From assembly GCA_020226215.1 (NCBI GenBank), contig CM035236.1, positions 5,027,001 through 5,091,000 of the forward strand: a stretch of 64,000 bases of DNA, in the 5' to 3' direction. The DNA is from Sindora glabra. Lineage: Eukaryota; Streptophyta; Magnoliopsida; Fabales; Fabaceae. The position numbers and the translations under genes were made by a program. The notes beneath the pieces were generated by a model. That model was given only the letters and a program-made list of their open reading frames with translations. It was not told the origin of the DNA and did not search any database. Below are positions 1-11,018 of the stretch, piece by piece; positions within the stretch are counted from its first letter, which is position 1, and every line of letters begins with the position of its first letter.

Positions 1-42
1 GCAGATATGTTTAACGCATATATTTAAATAAATTTAATTATT

Positions 43-258
43 AATTTTAGTTTAACTTATTTAGATAAATTAACTTATCAATTAATTTATTAATAATTAA
101 ATAATTTGTTAATTAATTTATCAATTATTTGTAGGAAATAAAGTTAAAATAATTTTAGTTTAACTTATTTAGATAAATTAACTTATCAATTAATTTATTA
201 ATTATTAAATAATTTGTTAATTAATTTATCAATTATTTGTAGGAAATAAAGTTAAAAT
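43..258. repeat. Two-copy 108-bp tandem duplication
   Basis: Two adjacent AT-rich units start at 43 and 151, each opening with AATTTTAGTTTAACTTATTT. They are nearly identical; I see essentially one inner difference (AATAATTA against AATTATTA). The near identity implies a recent duplication. No coding content. Confidence 0.9.
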
Positions 259-2444
259 AATTTTGCACTTACATTCATCATACACAATAACAAATCAAAT
301 ATATTAAAATATATTATCTTTTTTATATAATATTATACTTTATATTATATTACACAATATGCTGAACGAGACACTATTGGTATTCTATTTTTCTGGCCTT
401 ACGTTTTGTCTTTTCCTTCCTGCAAATTACGGCCTCCTGGGCTCCTAGCTGGGAATTTCCTTCCTTTTTTTTTTTTTTTAACGATTATTAATCTTCTCAC
501 ACGAAAACATTATAATGTTAACTTAACTTAAAAAAAAAATGCATGCAATTCAACTAAAAAAAATTCTTTATTAGAAAGAAGTTTTATAGTTTAAACAACT
601 TAACCGAAAAAATATGTGGTCGATTTCTCACACCTAAAAGTTACTATGTGATACATTGCGAGTCCCTAATTTAGGAACAAATTGAAAAGTAAATAAAATA
701 AACATCATTTACATTTCAATCAAACTGAAAATTTATATTGAATTTAATTTGATTCACTATATGTGTATAAATTTTTATCCTAATAATAAATAAAAAGATA
801 ATATTTATTAAAAAATAATATTAACTAAGAATTTTAATCTATCATTAAAAAATAACTTTTTAATAGTATGATAACACATGAATAAATAATATTATAAAAT
901 TAATTTATACTAACAATACTTCAAATTTACAATCATTTACATTTTAACAAAAAAAATAGTACATAACTAATTGAAAAGTAATGACACTAATTTATTAAAG
1001 TGAACCACGCATGACGTCTGTTTATTTTTATGAAAAATATTTATTGAGAGTAATTTTATTTATTTTTTATAATTATAAAATAATAAAATAATTGAACAAG
1101 TTTGATTTATAGCATGGTAGAATATAATAACTTTTATTTTTAAAAGATATTATTTTCTTTTATTATTATAATACTATGCAATATTTTAAATTATAAATTA
1201 AAATATATAACATTTCTTTGCTTATATACAAATGAACAAAAATATATATGTTCTGATATTAGATGTCAAATTCTGAGCATTAAATTTTCCTAACGATTAG
1301 AACAAGACCTATAATTAGGTCGCCATAGTGATAGGATAAGAATTTTATTAAGATCGAGTTTCTTTTATTGGAAAAATTTTTAGTGTTATATTAATATTAT
1401 ATTCATACAAATATTTTTAAGCGTACTTTTTTTTAATTTATTTAATCATTGAGTTAAAAAATAAAATAAGTAATAATATTTATATGAAAAAGTAATGACT
1501 TTTAAAAATTTAAACATCGTAATAATTATCATCTTTATAAATAAATAATTAAATATCATGTTTACTAAAAATTATTACTATTTTCTTACAAAAAATTTTA
1601 AATGTATTATTTTTTTAACTTATAAAAATTATTGAATTAAGAAAATAAAATATTTAATAATATTTTTATGAAAATATTACTAAATTTTGAATACCAGCGT
1701 AACACTGAATTTTTTTCATCTTTTCTCTGACCCAAGGCTTATCACACGGTGATAAAAATTGGACGGCGTGAATTTAGCCTTTCCGATACGGTCTAATCTA
1801 AGCAAATTATTAATTGATGCGCAAGATTTGTGATGTATATGTTTGTATGTCTTCTTCCATTCCATGTGCCCACTAACGCAACGTATGAAAAAATAAATTG
1901 GAATATGAATCTGATTGTCTCCATTTAATTAATTAATATTATCTTCATAACCGTAATATATAAAATTAATACTTCAGCAGCAGATAGAAAAGGCTTCATT
2001 GATTGATCTACACTTCACCTCAATTTATTCAGACAATGCAACTAGGTTCTCACTAAAATACCTAATACATATAAAATGAAAGGAAACAACATTCCCTAAA
2101 GCAATCAAAGAAAAATGACAAAAAAAATTATATAATTTTTATAAGACAAAGATAACTTGTACAAACTATTGTAAATGTCATCTTCCCTATTGTGCAAATT
2201 CAACACAATATGAAAGTTGTTAGCATAATTATAATTATTTATAAGGTAAAATTGTACTCTAAATCCATTACATTCTTCTTCTTCCTTTTTTTAACATGTC
2301 TCCACAATTTAAAAGTTTTAAATTAGATATTTATATTTTTATTTGATTTCCATCATTAATTTGCTTTTAATTTTGAATAATGTAACAAACGATCTATTAA
2401 CTATACTTAAAATATGCTAACTTAAAACTGTCACGTAAGCTCGG
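259..2444. other. AT-rich intergenic DNA, no gene seen
   Basis: All six frames are closed by frequent stops and I recognise no protein motif, RNA gene or clear mobile element. Homopolymer A/T runs are common. A pyrimidine-rich patch near 400-480 stands out in composition only. Confidence 0.6.
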
Positions 2445-2635
2445 CATATGCACTCTAGGTTTTTATACTTTCACAAATTTTTTAAATAGGCTTCTATGCT
2501 TTTTTAGAATTTTGAATTGGGTTATTGACAAGAGAAAAAAAGGAAAAAAGAAAAAAGAAAAATTAAGAAAAAAGCAAAAATAATAAATTATAATAATTAA
2601 ATTTTAAGTTTTGAAATTAGTATCATTAAAATTGA
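2445..2635 (-). repeat. Dispersed repeat, copy inverted relative to 5.8-5.95 kb
   Basis: Read on the minus strand, this stretch (poly-pyrimidine run, then a T/A tract and the words CCTAGAGTGCATAT) parallels 5787-5946 on the plus strand (TTTAGGGTGCATAT after a CTTCTTTTTCTCTTC tract). The two could be ends of an old foldback element or independent copies of one repeat family. Divergence is high. Confidence 0.4.
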
Positions 2636-2935
2636 AGTACACTTAAAGCAAATGGAGTAATTAAAATATTTTAAATAATATAAAATAAGTTAAATATGGT
2701 ACTATTAATTTACAACCTGATTAATTAAAATTATTATATCATTTAATAAACTAGAATGTCACATATTATTAAAAAAGTAATAGTAAATAAGAGCTTTCAC
2801 TAGTTGTAAAATATTCCTAACAAATTTTTATTGATGTGGTAACACATAAATGAATACCAATATAAAAATAATTTATATTAATAGTAAATTAAATTTAAAT
2901 CTATAGTTTATTTAAATAAAGTATATTACCATGTC

Positions 2936-3219
2936 ATTCACTTAAAACATAAGATTATTTTAACTTAGTAAAAATTTTATTTTTCTATTATTTAACTTAT
3001 ATATTAAACTCTTTTACTATTAAGCATGAAAATAAATAAATAATTTATTCTTATTTAAAGGTTTTAATACATCATATTTTTGAATTACTTAATAAGTATC
3101 AAGTTTACTTTATGACAAAATCTAAATTTCAATTGTATCAAATGAAGTAGTTATCTTAATTAATTAAATTCTAAATTAATAATAGTGTATTTAAAGTATT
3201 ATTTCTATTAATTTAAAGG
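2936..3219 (+). repeat. Dispersed direct repeat, copy 1 of 2
   Basis: This ~280-bp stretch begins CATTCACTTAAAACATAAGA and is matched in the same order and orientation at about 6311-6580, including AAGCATGAAAATAAATAAAT and TTTATGACAAAATCTAAATT. The copies differ by scattered substitutions and small indels. Probably an old mobile-element fragment; no coding capacity seen. Confidence 0.75.
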
Positions 3220-5786
3220 GAAAACTTATGTGAAGTTCTATAAGTATTTGCTATAAATGTCATGACACAAACCTAAGCAAGATGAGCATGAAACCTATTA
3301 TTTGGTTTCTACCAACTTTTAACCTGTTTATTCATCATAAACCTAGTTAATTGATTATGAAAGATAGTTGTAAAGAGGGCATCAATAAAAAAGAAGAATA
3401 ATTCCATTCATTAGCAAAAGCAAGGTTGGAAAAAAAATAAGAAAGTTAAGTTTAGCTTATGACTCCTTTACTTGTGGTCTATATATAGAATATGGTCTCA
3501 AACAATTTATATATCAAAATCATGTGTTACTAAAGCCAAACTGAAAAACATGCTAACTATCCTAACTTGAAAAGGGAGTGACAGAGGCTCAATTTATATA
3601 TCTACAAAATAAATATGGAAGAACAAAATAAATATGAAAGAGTAAGTCTATGACTTAGTGAATAAATACTTTATATAAGTAAACACATTAACATAATAAT
3701 CTTACCCATTGTATTATCCTTTTGTAAAATGCAATACAATAAATTATTCACAAATATCGATTCAAACATCAAATATATAGAAAGGGCTCATTCGTAACCA
3801 TATTATCACTTTCATTTCTAAGTAATTTTGAGAGGTTTCACCATAATCATATCATCATAAATCATGTTATAGAAGATTATAAGTGGCAAAAGACATATAA
3901 ATCATTATACAACACATATAATGATCGCAAATAAAATTACAAACATTCATTTTGTAATTACCAATCCAATTTTATATCTATCCTTTTTTCCATCCTTATT
4001 CCTCCCACACCAATCTTATACATTACTTTCCTTTTATCAGGAATTTGTTGTTCGATATTTATATTACCCTTAACACATTTCTTTATTTTTAATTTGCACA
4101 ATGTTTCCCATGTTTCACATTATGGCACAAGCCATTCTCATAACATTAGCCAATTAGCACCATGTCTCAATACATGATCACATATCAAATTTGATTCTAT
4201 GAATAATAATGCAAGTCGTTTCACATCTTATTTCATAAGGCACAATATACAACTTAATTAAATTATTCATCATTCATATTTTTAAGTTTCCCATACCCTA
4301 TGCCTTTTTTTATGGTTATATAATTCAAGTTATTCTTTCATCAATATATATAGGCATATTAACTTACCTTAGTTTTGACCTTCAAATGAAATTTTATGAA
4401 TAATTCAAGATTTATAAATTTTAACTCATATGAAAGTAGACTTAATTACATATTAATAACATCATACATTTATAAGCTAGAAAGGGATGTACAATCAATC
4501 ATATTTGCCACACAAGGTCAAATAATCACTCGTTTAACTGGGGTAAAAGTTTTGCCTAAGAGCAGAATAGGCACCTATTTGCTCACTAATGATTGATTGT
4601 TTGCCTTTGGATGTTCCTTTGTTTAGGTTCCTAGAACAATGATTACTTATTTGTAAAGAATAACCACCTATTTTATTAAGAAATTTCAAGATTTTCAATA
4701 CGATTTGGCATTTTTATGCAGCCATAAATATATTACAAGGCCATAAATGCATCACTAAACCAAATATCATTATAAATAAGACCTCATGAAAGTTCAATAC
4801 ATTATTTCTATCTATCATTACCATTAAATTCATCAATCACATTCATGAAGTCACAAAACTTGAATAAATATACTACTTAAGTTTTTTTTTTCATATTTTA
4901 ATAAGATTGGATGAAGTATCCACTCATCTAATATAAAAGAAGATGCTAAAAAGATAAATCTGACATTTCTTAATACTAATCATACTAAAAATTAAGAATT
5001 CTTTAAGTTAGAGTTTCCAATGTTCATTAAAACTAAAATACCACAAATTTTATCAAACTAAAAGATAGATGATGAGGAATCCTAACAATGGAAAGATTCT
5101 TACCTTGGTTAGTTTATGAAATTAAAAGAAATTGAAGTTCCTTTGCCTTATACTAGAATAAAGAAAATGAAGAGGTGGAAGGGGCAAGATGAGGGGTTTT
5201 GGAGAAGTTGGGTAACTAAGAAGGGGAAAAGGATATGGACCTTAAATAAAGGATAATGCCTAGGCGCATTTTTGAAAATATTTTCTAAATTTCGGCAATA
5301 TTCACATTATCAGTTATAATGACTTAAAATCTCATTCTTTAGTGCTTTTTTGAACTTTTTTTTATCTATTTCTTATAAAATCCTTATCATAGGATTTATC
5401 AAAATACTAACTTTTATTTTACACTATAATTCACTTATATCTAGTAATTATTTTTTCTGTACAGATACCATTTCCATTTCAAACCAAAGACATACCAATC
5501 ATTTTAATTACTCTCTTCACAAAATAAAATTGGAAATTATTGTATTTTAAAGGGTGTATCAATGAATTTTCTAATTATAATTTTAGATATGCATTATTTT
5601 TTTTCAATTTAGCACTAATAATTATAACTCAACTAATATAATTATTAATGAATTACTTGATTAGTTGAAAAAGTATTATACATGTAAATTTCTTAGCAAT
5701 TTTGTAGCCAACATTAATGAAACTTCACCTAATTTTTTTCCTTAATTTAATTATTTAATATACATTAAATGTATCTCAAATTTAAA
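3220..5786. other. Intergenic DNA, probable decayed retroelement, no gene
   Basis: No reading frame with recognisable protein content. The texture of 3.4-5.2 kb (words such as CTTAGTGAATAAATAC, and a purine-rich block near 5.1-5.25 kb) resembles that of 12.3-13.6 kb and suggests old LTR-type sequence, but I could not align terminal repeats. ORFs at 4396-4596 and 5350-5550 lack family similarity and look like chance. Confidence 0.45.
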
Positions 5787-5946
5787 GATACTATATTTAA
5801 AATTAAATTTAGTTTTTGCACTTTGTTGTTTTTCTTCTTTTTCTCTTCTTTCTTTTACTTAATTAGATTAGTAATTCCTAATTTTAGAACAGTATAAAGA
5901 TTTATTCAAAAAAATTATGAAAAATATAAGGATTTAGGGTGCATAT
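5787..5946 (+). repeat. Dispersed repeat, partner of 2445-2635
   Basis: Inverted relative to 2445-2635. The start of this stretch (ATTAAATGTATCTCAA nearby) recurs at about 6610-6730 in direct orientation, so the 5.7-6.8 kb segment itself contains an internal duplication. Confidence 0.45.
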
Positions 5947-6239
5947 TTCAAATTTATGCAAAAACTTCAAGTTGAAAAATTTGAAATCCAATTAGAAAAC
6001 ATTTACTATATTATTTAAAATTGACAGTAAAATAATAGTAGAAATTTAATTAAAAATTAAATAAAAATATTAATATCCAATTTAAAAATTTTAAATTATA
6101 GAGACTCATTCAAAAATAAAAATGTAGAAATTCTAGGGAGAGAGTATTCAATTTAGTCTAATTATAAATAAGAAAAAAAAGTGATGGAAGAAAGGACGGT
6201 AAACGACGCAACTCCAAAGTCCAAACCATGTCTACTTAC

Positions 6240-6830
6240 ACAGGATGCAACTAACTTAGTGACTTCTTTCTTCTTCTTATATTTATTTGAATCAAGTACA
6301 ATATGTTAACATTCACTTAAAACATTAGATTATTTTAACTTAATATGGAAATTATTTAATTTTCTATTATTTAACTTATTAAACTATTTTATTGTCAAGC
6401 ATGAAAATAAATAAATGATTTATTCTTATTTAAAAGTTTTAATATATCATTTATTCATATTACTTAATAAGTATTGAGCATATTTTATGACAAAATCTAA
6501 ATTTCAATTGTATTAAATGGTGTAGTTATTTTAGTTAATTAAATTCTAAATTAATAGTAGTGTGTTTAACATGTTATTTAAATAAATAAATTTAATTGTT
6601 TAATATGCATTAAATGTATCTCAATTTTAACGATATAAATTTCAAACTTAAATTTAATTTTCATACTTTATCATTTTTCTTTTTTTCCATACTGTTCCTT
6701 TTTTTATTTCCTTTTCTCTTCTTTCCTAAAGGAAGAAGTCACTAAATTTCAAGCCAAAACCCAAGGCTGCTTACACATTGGATGCAACTAATTTAGTGAC
6801 TTCTTCCTTCTTCTTATATTTATTTTTTAT
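6240..6830 (+). repeat. Internally duplicated repeat block with second copy of the 280-bp repeat
   Basis: The phrase GGATGCAACTAACTTAGTGA at about 6243 recurs with one change at about 6780, each followed by CTTCTTCTTATATTTATTT. Between them, 6311-6580 is the second copy of the 2936-3219 repeat. The arrangement suggests an insertion flanked by a duplicated segment, but no clean target-site duplication was found. Confidence 0.6.
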
Positions 6831-7200
6831 ATTATATTTTAGAATATATGAGTTTCGGATCCTACCTACTTATCTCTTTCTAAATCTTATAATTTTGGTG
6901 CGTCTAAGATTCCAAGTGTTCTCATTTGGACTAATCAAGGAGTTGTGTGCTTCCTTCTTCCAACATTTCTCAGTCACCCAAATCACTTGACGTGATTTGA
7001 AGTTCTATCACTTGTTTGTTCCTTATCCATTAAACATGCTGCATATTGTATAAAAAGAATGGCTAACAATACTACATTTTTTTTTACATTTTTTTTTTAA
7101 ACTTAACTTGCAACTGATTTGTGTGCATGATGTGTAGTTAATCCTTTAAAAAAAAAGAAAAAGAATATATTCAACTTTTGTGGGAATCTATCTATCTACT

Positions 7201-7980
7201 TGTTGGGAATATTTTTCGTCTTGTAAGATAATGTAGAAGCATATTCCTATATCTTATGGATCAAAATTAAAAAAGTAGTAGAATTAGCAATACATAAATG
7301 ATTTAATATGATTTAATTTTTAACTTTTTTTCGTGGATAAAGATAAGACATAAATTCATTAGGTTAGAAAAATTACAAAGAGAATAAAAATGGTATAATA
7401 ACTCTTACATTCATAACCCAAATACACTAAAAAAAAAATCTTATAATATAGGTACTGTTCATTCTCAATAATCTCACCACCAAAAGAGAATTAATTATGA
7501 AATATTAAGTAATCTCCATAGCATATTATAAAAACAATATCTCTCACAATATATTAGTCTCTTCGACTCACCAACAGGTGGTGTCAAAATTATTTGAGAA
7601 GTCTTCCCAACAAGTGGTACCAGATGTTGGTTTTATCAGGTTTGGGATTCTATTCATGTCTTGTTAATATTGGTTGATTTCAGTACTCCATTCAGTTTGA
7701 TTAAAAAAATTACAACATATATATATTTTGGACTTTTACTTGTTGGGAACCTTCTTTAACTGCTGAGATAATAAGAAAGCGTGCTCCCATAAATTAAAAT
7801 TAAAGAAGTAGTAGAATCAGTAAGATACAAATAATTTAATATAATTTAACTTTTGTCCTACTTCATAAGTGGATCCGAGAAACAAATATATTAATTTAGA
7901 AAACTTAAAAATAATATAAACAACAAAATAACTTTTAAACTTACATTGTAAATCTACCAAAAAAATGTCTAAATCCAACA
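7201..7980 (+). mobile_element. Miniature LTR retrotransposon remnant (TRIM-like)
   Basis: A first LTR of 412 bp (7201-7612) opens TGTTGGGAA and closes TTCCCAACA. Two bases later lies a recognisable primer-binding site. After only ~128 bp of internal sequence a second LTR-like segment starts at 7741, again TGTTGGGAA, tracks the first copy (shared block around AAAGTAGTAGAATTAGCAA) and ends TCCAACA at 7980. The second LTR has an internal deletion (240 bp). Direct LTRs, PBS and a tiny coding-free interior fit a TRIM or internally deleted Copia derivative. I saw no target-site duplication, so the ends may be eroded. Confidence 0.75.
7615..7626 (+). other. Probable primer-binding site for initiator tRNA-Met
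   Basis: TGGTACCAGATG lies two bases inside the 5' LTR end. The plant LTR-retrotransposon PBS complementary to initiator tRNA-Met is TGGTATCAGAGC; 9 of 12 bases match. Confidence 0.65.
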
Positions 7981-8089
7981 ATGGCATTCACATGGCCCTC
8001 CTTCAAAATTTTCTCTCCCCCCCCTCATCCCCTTGGCACTTACCTTTTTTTTTTAATGTTTCCATAATTTCCTTTTTATTTACAAGATT

Positions 8090-10130
8090 AATATTAATAT
8101 TGAAACATTTTAAATAAATAAAAATTTTAAATTAAATTAATAAATCACCTATTTGAATTTTAATAACAATAATTAAAAATTAAAATCAAAATTTTTTATT
8201 TAAATTTTGTCAATATTTTTAATGTTAAATTTTAAATTTTATATTTTAAATTAAATATACATCAATTAAAATTTTATCAAGAATTTATAACTACAGGCCA
8301 TTTTTTTATCTACTTTACTACATGTTTTTCATTTTTATTATTTATAATTTAAATGTCAATACCACTTACTAGTATAAATGTAACACAAATTATTTTCATT
8401 TTATTATAAAGGTATTGGAAATAAGTTAATAATTTAATTTAATACTTGAAGTACTCAATTATATATATTATATCTTTAATTCTTATATTACTTTATAATT
8501 CACATATTAAATTTTTAATTTGTTTCATTACATAATTTTTTCTCTCTTTTTCAAGTTCACTTACATTGTTTCCAACTTAAAACCTAATAGTACTAAATAG
8601 TTATATTATATGATAAATTTTATTTTAATTATAAAATATTTAAAATAATTTAAAATTTTAATATAAAAAGTATTAATTTAATAATTATTTCAATATTATA
8701 TTTTAAATTAAACATACATCAATTAAAATATTTTCAAAATTTTATAGCTTATGCATGCATTGTTTTTGTTTCTTTTATCTACTCATTCAATATAAGAAAT
8801 ATTAATTGTATTCAATCTTTATTAAAAATATTAAAAAATTAGATTCGAATTTATTTATTTAAATTTTGTTAATGTTTTCTTTATTTCAAATTGATACACA
8901 CCTTAAAATTTTGTGAAGATTTTACAATTCATACATTATTTTTATCTTCTATTTATGTCTTGCATGTTTTCTATTTTTTTTTTATTCTTGTTCACTTCTA
9001 TTATTTAGATCTCAAACATCAATATCATTGCATAGTATAGATATAATGTAATACAAAATATTTTACAGAAGTTAAAATTTTAATTTAATTGAACTACTCA
9101 ATTATATATTCTATTATTAACTATTATACTTTTTTGTTCACCCTATTTTTATTTTTTTATATTATTAAGTGTTTTTCCTTTTTTTTACGTCTATAGACAC
9201 TGTTCACAAATCAAATATATGCTAATATCATTGTTTGTTAAAAATAGAATATAACATATTTTATTTTTATTATAAAAATATTTTAAACATGCTAAAATTT
9301 TAATTTATAAAGTATTAATTGAATTATTTAATTAAATATTTTATTTTTATAAAAATAACTAAAACATAAAATAAAATTTATTTATTTAAATTTTATCAAT
9401 ATTTTTTATAACTTTAAACTATTGTATTTCAAATTAAATATATATTAGTTGGAATCTTCTCATGGCTTTATAGTTGATATACTATTTTTATTCTTCTTAT
9501 CTGCTCATTGTATATTTCATTTTATATTTATTCATATTATTTATAGTTTGGATGTCAATATTTTTAATATATATGATGCAAAAAATATTTTATTTTTATT
9601 ATAAAAATATTTTAAATAAATTCAAATTTTAATTTAGTCAAAATATCTAAATACATATTATACTTTTACGTATATTACTTTTCAGTTTATACTTTATTTA
9701 GTTTCTTTTTATATATTCTATGGTCTGTTTTTCCTTTGTTTTTATATTTCTATTTCGATTGTGTGTAACTCAAATGCTAATTTCAAGCAGTATAAATAAA
9801 TTATAATATATTTTTATTATAAAATATTTTAAATAAATTCAAATTTTAATATAAATATTTTAATTAAATTGATTAATTAAATATATAATTTTTAATAAAA
9901 AATTTTAAAAATTAAAATTATTTATTAAATTTTGATTAATATTTTTATATAAAATTTTAACTACTATATTTCAATATTAAAATATATATATGTTTTAACT
10001 AAAATTTTGTGAAAAATTTTGTACTCACACGTAGATTATGCAATATTAAAATGATATTATTATATAATTTTAAAATAAATATGATAAATTAAATTATGAT
10101 ATTTTTATAATTGTTTTTATTACTTATATA
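8090..10130. repeat. Degenerate tandem-like array of 300-600-bp units
   Basis: The same set of words recurs in the same order several times: a TTATTATAAAATATTTTAAA block (near 8.6, 9.27, 9.6 and 9.8 kb), a block like TTTCAAATTAAATATATATT followed by a pyrimidine-rich ATCT(G/A)CTC stretch (near 8.25, 8.7, 8.9, 9.4 and 9.97 kb), and a GATGTCAATA-like word (8.35, 9.02, 9.55 and 9.78 kb). Spacing is irregular and identity low, so this is an old array or stacked copies of one element. No coding sequence. Confidence 0.6.
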
Positions 10131-10477
10131 TTATTCAGAGGTTAACAACAAGTATCCGTGCAATGCATGAATGAAGACGATAGTTTAAGAAATAATTTAA
10201 TTAAGGGCATTTTGGACCTTTCAACAATGGGGCGGGATATATTTTCCATAAAAAAATTAGAAAAACGGTCATCAGTTAAAACGGAGCCCAAAGATTAGGT
10301 TAATTTCTGTCTTTAATATTCGGTCCATTCAAGGTGGCTTCTCCTTAATTTGTTCCACCGAATAAAACGACACATAAGCTTTCTACATCCGAGCACACTA
10401 ATCCAATATGCACCCGGGCCCTCTATCGTACAAGCGGCAGAAACTTACTGCAGACAAGAAACTGGGTGCCCTTAGGA
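10131..10477. other. Intergenic DNA, no gene
   Basis: A short imperfect palindrome, CCGTGCAATGCATG, near 10157 resembles the GC-rich hairpin near Helitron 3' ends, but no terminal CTRR follows it. The stretch 10320-10470 is richer in G+C than its surroundings but shows no ORF or motif. Confidence 0.4.
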
Positions 10478-11018
10478 AGGGGTGATCAAAATTCTTTAAA
10501 ACGTTTTTAATTGATCGATCGAATTCGAAGTTAATCGGTTAAAAATAATTAATGTATTATTATCAGTTAAGAATGAAAGAAAAAATTTATAAATTTCGGG
10601 TGGTCGATTAATTTCGAGTGTAAATTTTTAACTACAATTAATCGAATTTAACCGACACTAATCAAAATTTATATTAATTTTTTGTTTAAAAATTCATATT
10701 TAAAATTTTATTAATTATTTTTATAATTTAATACTTAATTAATTTTTATTATAAGTTATATTAATAAAATTATGATATTAATATGTATTTATAAATTAAT
10801 TTTAACATTTAAATTAATTTATTTAGGTATTTTAAAAAAAAATTAAAATTTTAAATCGTTCCAAACCAAATTTAACCGATCGAAATTGAAATTTTGGTTA
10901 AATTTAATTAAAGTTATATAATCGGATTCAGTCGATTGAAAAAAAATACTTTTTCAATTAAAATCGATCGATTTAAAAAATAGTTTTAACCATTCTGAAT
11001 CGACCGATAATCACCCTA
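10478..11018. mobile_element. MITE-like element with GGTGAT termini
   Basis: The left end reads AGGGGTGATCAAAAT and the right end, on the opposite strand, TTAGGGTGATTATCGG. The subterminal parts carry repeated CGATCGA and TCGGTT words in inverted arrangement (about 10511-10540 and 10920-11005), with an AT-rich non-coding middle. This matches the plant MITE type whose ends say GGTGAT near GGTCGATT. No clear target-site duplication. Confidence 0.65.
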
